DNA of 64,000 nucleotides. Origin: CAVVIH01 sp963748295. GTDB lineage: Bacteria; Acidobacteriota; Vicinamibacteria; Vicinamibacterales; 2-12-FULL-66-21. Below are positions 27,911 through 37,247 of this stretch, piece after piece. Where the stretch lies: NCBI GenBank assembly GCA_963748295.1, contig CAVVIH010000001.1, positions 522,007 to 586,006 on the forward strand. The letters run 5' to 3'. The notes under the pieces are model-generated. The model saw only the letters and a list, made by a program, of their open reading frames with translations, did no database searches and was not told the DNA's origin. A program made the position numbers and the translations under genes. Every line of letters begins with the position of its first letter. The first letter of the stretch is position 1.

Positions 27911-30238
27911 CTACTTGTCTCCGTCCGTGGCCACCTTCACCTTCGAATCTTCGTCGAGCGTCTTCAGCACGTCGCGCCAGCTGAACTTCTGGCCCTTGCC
28001 GCGCACGTAGTAGTCCATCCACGCCATCTCGCTGACCGCTTTCACGAGCTGGTTGCGCGGATCGGGGATGCCGTGCGTGTTGCCCGGATACATGAACAAC
28101 TCGGTCGGGACGCCGAGCTGCTTCAGCGCCATGTGCAGCTCGATTGACTGCGGGCTCGGCACGCGCGGATCGCCTTCGACGACATGGATCATCGTCGGCG
28201 TCTTGGCGTTCTTGATGTACTTCAGCGGCGACTGCGCCCAGTAGGCGTCGAAGTCGTCGTAGGGCAGCTTGTTGCCGAGGTAGTACTGGCGGTTGCGCTG
28301 CACGTCGCTCTGCGCGTACATCGAGATCCAGTTCGACGTGCCCGCGCCGGTGCTGATCGCCTTGAAGCGGTTCGTCTGGACGAGGATCCAGTTCGACCAG
28401 TGGCCGCCCGCGCTCCAGCCGAGCGCGCCCATGCGATCGCCATCGGCAATGCCCTGCGCGATCAGGTAATCGACGCCGCTGATGATGTCGTCGTAGCCCG
28501 GCGCGAAGTAGTTGCCGACGATGTCGTTCTTGTGCTTCTGGCCGTAGTTGGTCGATCCGCGATAATTGGGACGGAGGACGACGTAGCCGGCGCCGGCGTA
28601 GACCTGGGAGTCGTAGCCGCCGTTGAAGCTGAGGACATCGGCGGATGCCGGACCGCCGTGGATCGCGACGATCAGCGGATAGCGCTGGCCGGCGCGGTAG
28701 CCCACCGGCTTGACGAGCACGCCGCCGACCTGGTATCCGTCCTTCGATCTCCAGGTGATCTCTTCCTGCTCGCCGAGCGCGAAATTGCGGACCTGCGGGT
28801 TGGCGTCTGTCAATTGCGTCCATGCCGCGCGGTCCGTGATCCTGATCGATGCTGGCAATCGTGAACGTCGTCGGCGGCGTTTTGCCGTCCGCGTAGTTGA
28901 CGAGCAGGGCGCCGGTATCGTCCTGATCGACGGAAACCGTGCCTTTCACGCTGGTGATGGGGTCGAACCGTGCCCTGCTGGACGTCGAGCGCGAGCACCT
29001 GGTTGGTCGCCTTGATCCCTTCATTGCAGTAGATCGTGTTGCCGTCCTTCGACCAGAATCCCGACCGAGACATCGCCGTCGAAAGCGGTGCCGAGCTTCT
29101 GGAACGGCTTGCCGCGGTCGGCGATCGCGCGCAGGTACACGCGGCCGTTCGACATGCTGTACTTCTCCATGTCGTCCGGCGCCGAAAATGCGACGAGGCG
29201 GCCGTCGGGCGAGAAGCTCGGAACGCTTTCGCCCACTTCACGATTCTTCGTCAGCCGCTCGATGGTGCCTGACGCGGCGTCCATGATGAATACGTCGCTG
29301 TAAAGACCTTCCTGGGTGATGTTGCGTTCGTACCGGTTCGCCGACGACGCCCTGATGCCGATCCACTTGCTGTCCTCGGAGATCGAAAAGCCGGCGACGC
29401 TGTAGGTCTTGTCCTCGGTGAGACGGTGTGTCTTCGACAGCCGGGAATCCGGATTCGGGTCGAGATAGATCGCCCACAGGCTGACGAGCGGCGTCTCCGC
29501 GTTGCGGATGTTCACCGTGAACTTCTTCTCGCGCCGCAGCTTCTCGTCGGCGTCGGCGGCATCGGCGCCGGCGAAATAGATTCGCTTGCTGTCGGGCGCC
29601 CACTGCCATTCGCCGACGCCCGCCGCCTGCTTCGTGATCTGCTCGGGCGAAGCGCCCTCGATGCGATCGACGGGAGCCGGTAGAGCTGTTCCTCGCCCGG
29701 ACTTGCCGCTGCGATACGCCAGCCACTTGCCGTCGCGGCTGAGGGCGAAGTTCGAGACGCCTTCCTTCGCGTCGGTCACGCGCCGCGCCTCGCCGCCGTC
29801 GGGATTCATCACGTAAACCTGATTCCGGTTCGCGGAGCTCTCAGGCGCTTCGCGGTTGGAGAGGAAGAAGAAGCTCTTGTTGTCGCGAGCCCACTGCGGT
29901 GACGTCTCGTTCTTTTCCTTCGTGAACGTCATCTGCTTCGTTGACGACACGCCCTGCTGCATCGAAACCAGATAGATGTCGGTCTGGCGTTTCGCTTCTT
30001 TCCAGTCCATCACCGACAGCGTGTAGAGCAGCCACTTGCCGTCAGGGCTCGGCGTCGGCGACCCCGCGTTCCGCATGTGCTGGACATCGAGAAATGTCAT
30101 CGGCCGGTTCGACTCGCTTCGCTCGCTCACCGCAGGCCGCGTCTGTGCGGCAATCGACGCGGTGAAGCCCATGGCTGCGAGAGTGCAAATAGCGGCCAGA
30201 GTGGCCGGCCATCTCCGTATAGGCACGTGCATGTTCAT
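27911..30238 (-). CDS. S9 family prolyl oligopeptidase/acyl-peptide hydrolase-like peptidase (frameshifts)
   Basis: About 770 residues. A signal peptide ('LAAICTLAAMGFTASIAAQ') precedes a PD40 beta-propeller ('GSPTPSPDGKWLLYTLSV', 'ETSPQWARDNKSFFFLSNRE') and an alpha/beta-hydrolase domain with Ser in 'ALGWSAGGHWSNWIL', Asp in 'VVEGDPRVPSPQS' and His in 'PGNTHGIPDPRN'. Three net single-base insertions near 29,060, 28,965 and 28,855 split the frame; a compensated pair of shifts is likely near 29,690. It follows the ECF-kinase pair on the same strand after 42 nt, with GGAGG before its start. An inserted palindromic repeat encodes 'SERSESNRP' right after the signal peptide. Confidence 0.85.
30108..30129. 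repeat. Dispersed palindromic repeat inserted in a coding region
   Basis: The stretch ttcgactcgcttcgctcg plus ctca belongs to the same family as the intergenic copy at 24,206-24,234. Here it is in frame and encodes a Ser/Glu/Arg-rich insert between the signal peptide and the first propeller strand of the S9 peptidase, a spot that tolerates extra residues. Confidence 0.55.
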
Positions 30239-30280
30239 CCTCCAAAAGAGCTTCCAGCTTCAGCTCGAACGCATTTTCCC

Positions 30281-32596
30281 TCAATTCAGCGCCCGGCCGC
30301 GCCGGCTGAGAAGAAATCCTCCCGAAAGGGCCGCGAGGCCGGCGGCAATCACGGCGACCGCCCATGTCGGTTTGTCGAGCCAGTCGCGGTGATGCGCGAT
30401 GAAAAAGAGCGCGGCGCCGGTGTTCAGGATACCGGCGTAGAAGAACGCGCGGCGCTGCCGTTTTTCGCTGAGCAGTACGATGGCGATCGCGCACGCGAGG
30501 TAGATCCAGTCGTAGCGCAGCGAGTAGTCGTTCGTCCGCACCAGATGCCCGAGCGGCTGGAGCAGGGCGAACGGCGACACCGCGAACAGGATCCTCGCCG
30601 CGATGCCCGTCTGCTCGGTGCCGCGCCGATGCAGCGCGTCGGCCAGCACGTAGAACACCACGCCGTTGATCGTCATCGCCGCAACGGTGTCGAGCAGCAG
30701 CGGATCGGAGACGGAGATGGACTGGAACGGGTGCAGCGAAAAGCCCAGATATTGGAACGCCCGGCCGTCCAGTGCCAGCAATTCGAGCACGAGGATCAGC
30801 AGCAAGGCGCATGCGCCGTACAAAGGATGTGCGAGCCACGGACGATCGCGGCCTTCGGCCGCCGTGCCGAGCGCCGCGAGTGCCGCGACAACAGGAAAGG
30901 TGTAGATCGCCAGCAGGTCCCATCGTCCCTCCTCGAACCAGTCGCGCAGGCCGAAGTCGGCCAGCACCGAGATGCCGACAAGCATCGTCAGCATGGTGAA
31001 GACCGTGCTGAGCGCGGCGGTTCGCGTCACGATCGCGAGCCAGCCACACCATGCGGCGGCGACCAGCGTGGTGATCTGAAGCTGCCGGTTCGAGATCGAT
31101 CCGTCCTGGAACAGCTGGCCTGGCGTGTCCTTCGGCACGACGAGAATCCCGGTCTCGTGAAAAAGGATGATCAGCAGGAGCGGCAGCAGGGAAACCGCAG
31201 CAAGACAGAATGCGACCGCGACAGCTTTGTGGTCGCGGCGATACAGCAGGCGCGCAGCGGCGTTGAGTCCGACGAACGGCAGTCCCAGGACCGCGAGCGG
31301 CCGGAGCACGCCTTCCACCGCTTCGTACCACCGTTCGGCCGCGAAGTAGAACAGGCTGCCGCACAGCAGCAGGAACGCGCCGAGATACAGCGCGACCTGC
31401 GTGTGGGTGAGCGCGCGGCTCTCGAGGATCCAGTCCTCTTCTCGTCCTTCGAGCGAACGATAGGCGGTGCGAAGGCGGTCCGCTTCGTGCGGATAGATCA
31501 GCCGGAGCCGCAGCCATTCGCCGATCTGCTGCAGGTGCGTCCCAATCCGGGTCGTCAGGGTCGTCGAATAGGTGGACGGCCTCGCCAGCACGGGCCGGCC
31601 TTCCAGGTAGCGCCGCAGATCGGCCGTCATGTCGAGCGCCGACGCGTAGCGCATCGCCGGATCCGCTTCCATCGCCTTCAGCGCGATCGCCTGAAGCGGC
31701 TCGGGCACGCGGGGATCGCGTTCGATCGGCAGCTGTGGATGCCCGGAGCGAATGGCGGCCAGAATCTGCTCGTCCGACAGGCCGGCATACGGCGGACGGC
31801 CGCAGATCAGCTCGTAGAGGATCACACCGAGCGCATAGATGTCCGTGCGCTCGTCGAGCGGCCGTGACGGATCGAGCTGCTCCGGCGCGACGTACTGAAT
31901 GGTGCCTTTCAGGTGCCCGCGGTTCGGATCGCCCGTGCTCAGGCCGAAGTCGAGGATGCGCGGCGCCAGCTGCGCGTCCACCATGATGTTCGACGGCTTC
32001 AGATCGCGGTGCTGAACGCCGAGCGTGTGCGCGTAGTGCACCGCCTCGCAGACTTCGAGCAGCACTCGCGCCCGCTGAACGAACTCGAGCGACGGGCCGA
32101 TGTGCCCCAGCTCGAAGCCGTCCACGTATTCCATGATGATGACCGGGCGCTCCGGCTCCGGCCTGAACTCGAAGATGCGGACGATGCGGCGGTCGGAGAA
32201 GAGCGCCATCGAGCGCGCTTCGCCGAGGAACTGGGTGAGGCGCGCCGGCACGCGCGGATCGCGCCGCAGCACCTTGGCCGCCACGATCCGGTCGAGCCGC
32301 AGATCGCGCAGCTTGTACACCTCGCCCATCCCGCCGGCGCCGATGCGCTCGATGGTCTGGAAGCCGTCGAACGCCGGCGCGTCGCTCGTGGGCGCATTCA
32401 GCATCTCCGACACGAGCGCGTCGCCGCCGAGGTCGTCGGTCAGCGATCGATAGCGGTGGATGAGCGCTTCGAGTGGTCCGACGAGGTCCGACCTGCCGCC
32501 GCACAGCTGGTCGGCGCGCAGCACTTCGCCGCGGACGACGTGCGCCTCGACGAACTTCGCGAAGAGTGCTTCGAGATCGGATGAGACGTCGCTCAT
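30281..32596 (-). CDS. PknB-type serine/threonine kinase with polytopic membrane C-terminus
   Basis: An intact 771-residue protein. The kinase domain spans about residues 75-340: P-loop 'IGAGGMGEVYKLRD', Lys in 'IVAAKVL', catalytic loop 'VQHRDLKPSNIMVD', 'ILDFGLS', and 'YVAPEQLD'. After residue 350 a juxtamembrane helix leads to roughly ten hydrophobic segments ('LYLGAFLLLCGSLFYFAAE', 'TVFTMLTMLVGISVLADFG', 'WIYLACAIAIVLLSE'). This differs from the usual PASTA, TPR or WD40 C-termini. The start at ATG 32,596 overlaps the sigma factor stop (ATGA), so both are made together; the kinase may report membrane state to the sigma factor. Confidence 0.9.
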   Translation of the reverse strand: MSDVSSDLEALFAKFVEAHVVRGEVLRADQLCGGRSDLVGPLEALIHRYRSLTDDLGGDALVSEMLNAPTSDAPAFDGFQTIERIGAGGMGEVYKLRDLRLDRIVAAKVLRRDPRVPARLTQFLGEARSMALFSDRRIVRIFEFRPEPERPVIIMEYVDGFELGHIGPSLEFVQRARVLLEVCEAVHYAHTLGVQHRDLKPSNIMVDAQLAPRILDFGLSTGDPNRGHLKGTIQYVAPEQLDPSRPLDERTDIYALGVILYELICGRPPYAGLSDEQILAAIRSGHPQLPIERDPRVPEPLQAIALKAMEADPAMRYASALDMTADLRRYLEGRPVLARPSTYSTTLTTRIGTHLQQIGEWLRLRLIYPHEADRLRTAYRSLEGREEDWILESRALTHTQVALYLGAFLLLCGSLFYFAAERWYEAVEGVLRPLAVLGLPFVGLNAAARLLYRRDHKAVAVAFCLAAVSLLPLLLIILFHETGILVVPKDTPGQLFQDGSISNRQLQITTLVAAAWCGWLAIVTRTAALSTVFTMLTMLVGISVLADFGLRDWFEEGRWDLLAIYTFPVVAALAALGTAAEGRDRPWLAHPLYGACALLLILVLELLALDGRAFQYLGFSLHPFQSISVSDPLLLDTVAAMTINGVVFYVLADALHRRGTEQTGIAARILFAVSPFALLQPLGHLVRTNDYSLRYDWIYLACAIAIVLLSEKRQRRAFFYAGILNTGAALFFIAHHRDWLDKPTWAVAVIAAGLAALSGGFLLSRRGRALN

Positions 32597-33138
32597 GGCG
32601 TGGGTCGGTCGTTCATCGCGAGCGTCAGCGCGACCATCGCGCGCGCCAGCAGCATGCGGCACGCGTCTTCGCTCTTTCCCAGGCGCCGCGCGATCTCGCC
32701 GAAAGACAGCTCCTCGAACTTCCGCAGCAGGATGATCTCGCGGTGCGCATCGCTGAGCGTGTCCATCGCGGCCTCGAGCTGGCGTGCCTTCTCGTCGAGG
32801 ATCGCCTGCGTCAGCGCGGACTTCACCGGCGCCGGCACCGGTACGCCATCATCCAGGGGCTCTTCGCGCGCGGCGTCCCGCCGCTGGCGCTGGTGGAAGT
32901 CCACGCGATCTGCGATTTCCCGTTCGGCGATTCGCGCCAGCCACGCGCCGAGTGATTGGGTATCCGAACCCTTGAAATCGTCGAGGTGCTGAAAGGACTT
33001 CATCAGCGCGGCCTGGAGGATATCGCGCGATTCCATCTTCGATCGCAGCGTCCTGCCCATCCTGAGCCTGATGAACGCCAGCAACCGCGGCGCGGAACGC
33101 TCGTACACCCGCTCGAGAGCCTCTCTCGAGCCCTTCAT
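32593..33138 (-). CDS. ECF-type RNA polymerase sigma factor
   Basis: A 181-residue sigma-70 family protein with region 2 ('LAFIRLRMGRTLRSKMESRD', 'FQHLDDFKGSDTQSLGAWLA') and region 4 ('LSDAHREIILLRKFEELSFG' then 'EIARRLGKSEDACRMLLAR'). It is translationally coupled to a membrane Ser/Thr kinase, an arrangement common in Acidobacteria and Planctomycetes where phosphorylation replaces an anti-sigma factor. It is divergent from a lipoprotein gene, a possible target. Confidence 0.88.
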   Translation of the reverse strand: MKGSREALERVYERSAPRLLAFIRLRMGRTLRSKMESRDILQAALMKSFQHLDDFKGSDTQSLGAWLARIAEREIADRVDFHQRQRRDAAREEPLDDGVPVPAPVKSALTQAILDEKARQLEAAMDTLSDAHREIILLRKFEELSFGEIARRLGKSEDACRMLLARAMVALTLAMNDRPTP

Positions 33139-33202
33139 TCAGTGCCCTCCTTCCGTTCGGTTTCTCCAGGCGATGCCGTCTATACAGGCAGGAGAAGCTG
33201 AC

Positions 33203-33865
33203 ATGAACCGCAAATTCGCAATCCTCTGCGTTTTTCTCGCCGTTCTGTGTTCCCCGGCCTGCCTGCAGCAGCAAACCGGACATACTTTATATCTGTCCCA
33301 GGATGGCGCCGTCACCTGGACGACGACAGAGCGGGACATCCACTCGGACGCTCGTGACCCTGCGGAACGCGCTCGCGAAGAGCAGGACTTCCTGAATCGG
33401 TTGACAGCCGGCGCGCACCCGATGCTCACGGGTCTGCGGTCTTTGGACCCGAGCAGCTCCAGGGTGCGTTTCGTTCGCCGGGAGCGGCCCTATCTCGTGT
33501 TGACTGAAGCGCGCTTCGATCGCGCAGATCGGATGCTGCAGAAGCTGCTCGACGAGTTGAGGATTCCAGGCACGGCCAGTCTGACCCGCACCGCCGATCA
33601 GACGACGCTCTCGATCGCGTTCGAAGTTCCTGGCCAGGAATCGGAGTCGTCTGACGAAAGCCCGATCGCACCGCTCGCTGACTTCGACGAACCGTATCGC
33701 TTCGTGCTGACGGCAGGCCGGTTCGTCTCGGCTGCCGGCTTCACGCTCGAGAGCGACGAGACGGTCGCCGCTCTTGACCAGGAGTGGATGACGGAGCGCT
33801 GCAAGCCCGGCGCGATGGTGACGCTGTCGCTCACCTGGAATGCGTCAGCGCCGAGCGCCCAATGA
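33203..33865 (+). CDS. Putative lipoprotein of unknown function
   Basis: A 220-residue protein not recognised as a known family. The start ATG 33,203 is preceded by GGAGA and gives a lipoprotein signal 'FAILCVFLAVLCSPAC' with the lipobox Cys at residue 20. The mature part is soluble and charged, with alternating strands and helices ('GHTLYLSQDGAVTWTTTERD', 'FRFDRAD'-like helices, 'PYRFVLTAGRFVSAAGFTLE'). It is divergent from the sigma-kinase operon. Its last codons (encoding 'SAPSAQ') are part of a heptamer array that also spans the 11-bp gap to the next gene. Confidence 0.72.
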   Translation: MNRKFAILCVFLAVLCSPACLQQQTGHTLYLSQDGAVTWTTTERDIHSDARDPAERAREEQDFLNRLTAGAHPMLTGLRSLDPSSSRVRFVRRERPYLVLTEARFDRADRMLQKLLDELRIPGTASLTRTADQTTLSIAFEVPGQESESSDESPIAPLADFDEPYRFVLTAGRFVSAAGFTLESDETVAALDQEWMTERCKPGAMVTLSLTWNASAPSAQ

Positions 33866-33876
33866 CGAGCGCCCAA
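33841..33876. repeat. Heptamer run across a convergent junction
   Basis: Units cgccgag, cgcccaa, tgacgag, cgcccaa, ctactga, acaccca read in 7-bp steps. They include the stop codons of both converging genes, which are only 11 bp apart. Confidence 0.6.
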
Positions 33877-36800
33877 CTACTGAACACCCAGCCGCTTCGC
33901 CTCCGTCTCGAACGCCGGCAGATCGGTCGCCAGCACCTGCTGCAGGCGATCGGTCTGCACTTTCAGATCGGCGGATGACTTCTTGAAGATGTCGTAAACG
34001 CCGGCAACAGGCTTCCCGTCTCCGACATTCACGACCCGCAGGATGCCCGCCAGCCGGTTGTTGATCTTGATCGGAAAGTTCAGCGGGTCCTGGCTGCTCT
34101 GGTTCTTCACCTGATAGATCGCCTCTTCGACTTCGGTCAGGTTCTTCGTCAGCTTGTCGGCGGATGCCTTGAGCGCCGGATCGGCGGATTTGGCGGTCCG
34201 TTCGGCGATCTTCTGCTTGATCTCGCGAATCCTGATGACCGCGTTGTTTGCCTCGCTGACCTTGTCGCGAACCTGCATTGCGAAGTCGAACTGCTCCTTC
34301 AGGTCCGCATCGCTGACCGGGCGGAGCGGATGCTTCATGACGGTCAGCGGCTGCGCCCTCGACACGCCATCCACCGTGAGTCGAACCTGATACGACCCCG
34401 GCAGCGCCGCGGGACCTGACGTCGATCCGCCCCACAGCACCATGCCGGGGAACGTCGTCGGTCCGGGATACTGCAGGTCCCACGTGAAGTTGTTCAGCCC
34501 TGCCGCCATCGACGGCCCCCCGCCGCCGCCGCGTCCGCGCCCGCCGCGTCCCTCCTGCGCCTGCTGGTCGTCCCCGCCGCCGCCTTCTCGTCCTTCGCCC
34601 TCGCGTCCGCCGCCTTCCCGACCGCCGCCCTCGCGCCCACCGCCTTCACGCCCGCCGCGGCCGCGCCCTGCGCCCGGGACCGCACCGGTGAAGGTCCGCA
34701 CGACCTGCTGTTTCGCGTCGAGGATGTCGATCGTCAGCGACTTCGCCGGTTCCTTCAGCAAGTAGGTGATGCGGGCGCCACCCGTCGATCGATACGTCGC
34801 GTCCGGCGCGAACAGATGCGGACCGGCTGTCGTGGTGATCGCCGGCGCGTACTCCCGGAGCGGCGCGATGTTGTCGAGGATGTAGAACCCACGCCCGTGC
34901 GTCGCGATCACCAGGTCCCTGGCTTCGACGATGATGCTCGACACCTGGGTGTCGGGGAGGTTCAGCGACAGCGAATTCCACGACGCGCCGTCGTCGTACG
35001 AAATGTAGATGCCGTGCTGGGTGCCCGCGTAGAGCAGGCCCTTGCGTTTGGGATCTTCGCGGACGGCGTGAACGTAGTCCTCCGGCTTGATGCCGTTGAC
35101 GATCTTCGTCCACGTCTTGCCGTAGTCCGACGTGCGGAAGATGTAGGGCGCGAGGTCGTCGAGCAGCGGCCGTTTTACCGCCGCGTAGGCGATCCCCGCA
35201 TCGAACGCGGATGCGTCGATGATGCTTACCCGTCCGAACTCCGGCATCTCCTTCGGCGTCACGTTCTCCCACGTCTTGCCGCCGTTGCGCGTGACGTGAA
35301 TCAGCCCGTCGTCGGATCCCGCCCACAGCACGTTGACGTCGATTTTCGACGGTCCGAGCGCGAACACGGTGCCGTAGACTTCAGGGCCGTTCATGTCGCC
35401 GGTGATCGGTCCGCCGGAGTGTCCCATTGTCTTTGGATCGTGGCGGGTGAGGTCGGCGCTGATCGCGTCCCACGTCTGCCCGCCGTTCGTCGTCTTCCAC
35501 ACGCGCTGCGATGATGTGTAGAGGACGTTCGGATCGACTGACGAGAACACGATCGGGTAGGTCCACTGCCATCGTTCCGGAATCTCGGCGGATGGCTCGC
35601 CCGAGTAGATCCGCGGATATGGATTCACCTCGCGCACTTCGCCGGTCCGGCGGTTCAGGCGGGTCATGAACGTGCCATTGTTGCCGCCGGCGAAGAAGAT
35701 GTCGGGGTCCTTCGGGTCCGGCGCGATGTAACCGGGCTCTGAGCCGCCCGCGCCGTATACCGTCGGGGCGCCGCCGCCGCGGCCGCCGCCCCGTCCACCG
35801 CCGCCGAGATTCGTGTCGCTCGGCACGCACGCCGTGCTGCCATCCTGCTGCGCGCCGCAGACGTGATACGGCACGTGCTTCGTCGTCACGGCGTGGTAGT
35901 ACTGCGGCGTCGGGAAGTCCTGCGCGCTCCAGCCCTGGCCGCCGGCGGCCGACACCGAGGCGCCGCCGTCGTTGCCGATGACCAGATGCTGCGGGTCGTC
36001 GGGATCGATCCAGAGGTCGTGATGATCGCCGTGCGTGCCGCCGCCGATGTTCGTCAGCGTCTTGCCGCCGTCGGTCGATCGAAAGGCGCTGGTGTTGAGC
36101 ATGTAGACCGTGTCGGCGTTCTTCGGATCCGCATGCACGTGCGTGTAGTAGAAGGCGCGCTGGCGGATGTTCCGGTTCTCGTTGACGAGCGTCCACGTCG
36201 CGCCGGCATCGGTCGAGCTGAAGAGCCCGCCGTTCTGGTGTTCGACGAGCGCATACACGCGATTCGAGTCGGCGCCCGAAACCGACACGCCGATGCGCCC
36301 GATCACGCCGGACGGCAGCCCCTTGTTGCGGGTGATCTCCTGCCACGTGTCGCCGCCGTCCAGTGCTCTTGAACAGCCCGGATCCCGGCCCTCCGCTCGA
36401 CATCTGATACTCGACGCGATACGCCTCCCAGAGTGACGGCGTACATCACGTTCGGGTTGCGCACGTCGATCGAAAGATCGACTGCGCCGGTCTTGTTGTC
36501 CCTGAACAACGTCTTGCGCCAGGTCTTGCCGCCATCGGTGCTCTTGAACACGCCGCGCTCGTCGTTCGGCGCGCCGTGGTGGCCGAACGCCGCGACGTAG
36601 ACGATGTCGGGGTTGGTGGGGTGGATTCGGATGCGTGAGATGTTGCGGGCGTCGCGGAAGCCGACGTGCGTCCACGTCTTACCAGCGTCGGTCGATTTGT
36701 ACACGCCGTCGCCCGACATGATGTTGCCGCGGATGCACGATTCACCCATGCCGATGAAGATTGTGTCGGGTCTCGATTCGGACACCGCAACCGCGCCCAC

Positions 36801-37109
36801 CGAGGAGCTGCCGATCTGCCCGTCGGTGACCGGCGTCCAGTTCTCACCGCCGTCGACGGTTTTCCAGAGCCCGCCGCCGACCGCGCCGAAGTAGGCCTCC
36901 TTCGGCCGCCCTTTCACGCCACTGACGGCAATGGAGCGTCCGCCCCGCGGCGGCCCGATGCTGCGCCACTGGAACGTCTTCAGAATCGCGGCGTCGACGA
37001 ACTGGGCGCCCTGCGCGAGGATGGCTTCGTCGGATCGGCTTCCCAGGCCCGAGATAATCAACAACGCCGCAAGTGCCAAGAGCGTGGCGGTTTTCCTGGC
37101 TCGATGCAT
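33877..37109 (-). CDS. Sortilin/VPS10-like BNR-repeat protein (two frameshifts)
   Basis: Reads as about 1,075 residues. The ATG at 37,109 has GGGAGGAA upstream and is followed by a signal peptide. Repeated 'STDGGKTW' Asp-box (BNR) motifs mark two beta-propellers: 'LWKTVDGGENWTPV', 'YKSTDAGKTWTHVGF', 'FKSTDGGKTWRKT', 'SSTDAGATWTLV', 'VTRNGGKTWENV', 'FRTSDYGKTWTKI'. A C-terminal part follows with a Gly/Arg/Glu-rich segment ('GREGGGREGGGREGGG') and helices. Insertions near 36,435 and 36,367 break the frame. These large secreted proteins are common in Acidobacteria and often labelled glycosyl hydrolase, but no catalytic activity is established; binding of proteins or glycans is likely. Confidence 0.83.
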
Positions 37110-37161
37110 CGGCAAGGTTCCTCCCTGGATGAGTGAGGAAGTCTAAGCGATCTGGATCAGG

Positions 37162-37204
37162 AGGTGCCAGGTGCCAAGGTGCCAGGTGCCAGGTGCCAGG
37201 TGCG
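37162..37204. repeat. Heptamer array aggtgcc (6 units) in a divergent promoter region
   Basis: Units at 37,162, 37,169, 37,177, 37,184, 37,191 and 37,198 read aggtgcc (the last aggtgcg), with one extra base after the second. The array ends five bases before a perfect -10 box. Confidence 0.85.
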
Positions 37205-37208
37205 CACC

Positions 37209-37214
37209 TATAAT
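37209..37214 (+). promoter_or_regulatory. TATAAT -10 element upstream of dsbD
   Basis: A perfect TATAAT lies 34 bp before the dsbD ATG. At 17-bp spacing the -35 position (37,186-37,191) is GTGCCA, which matches TTGACA at 4 of 6 positions and is part of the heptamer array. Confidence 0.6.
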
Positions 37215-37247
37215 GAAGAATCGGGCGTCTAACGTAATCAGGTACTG

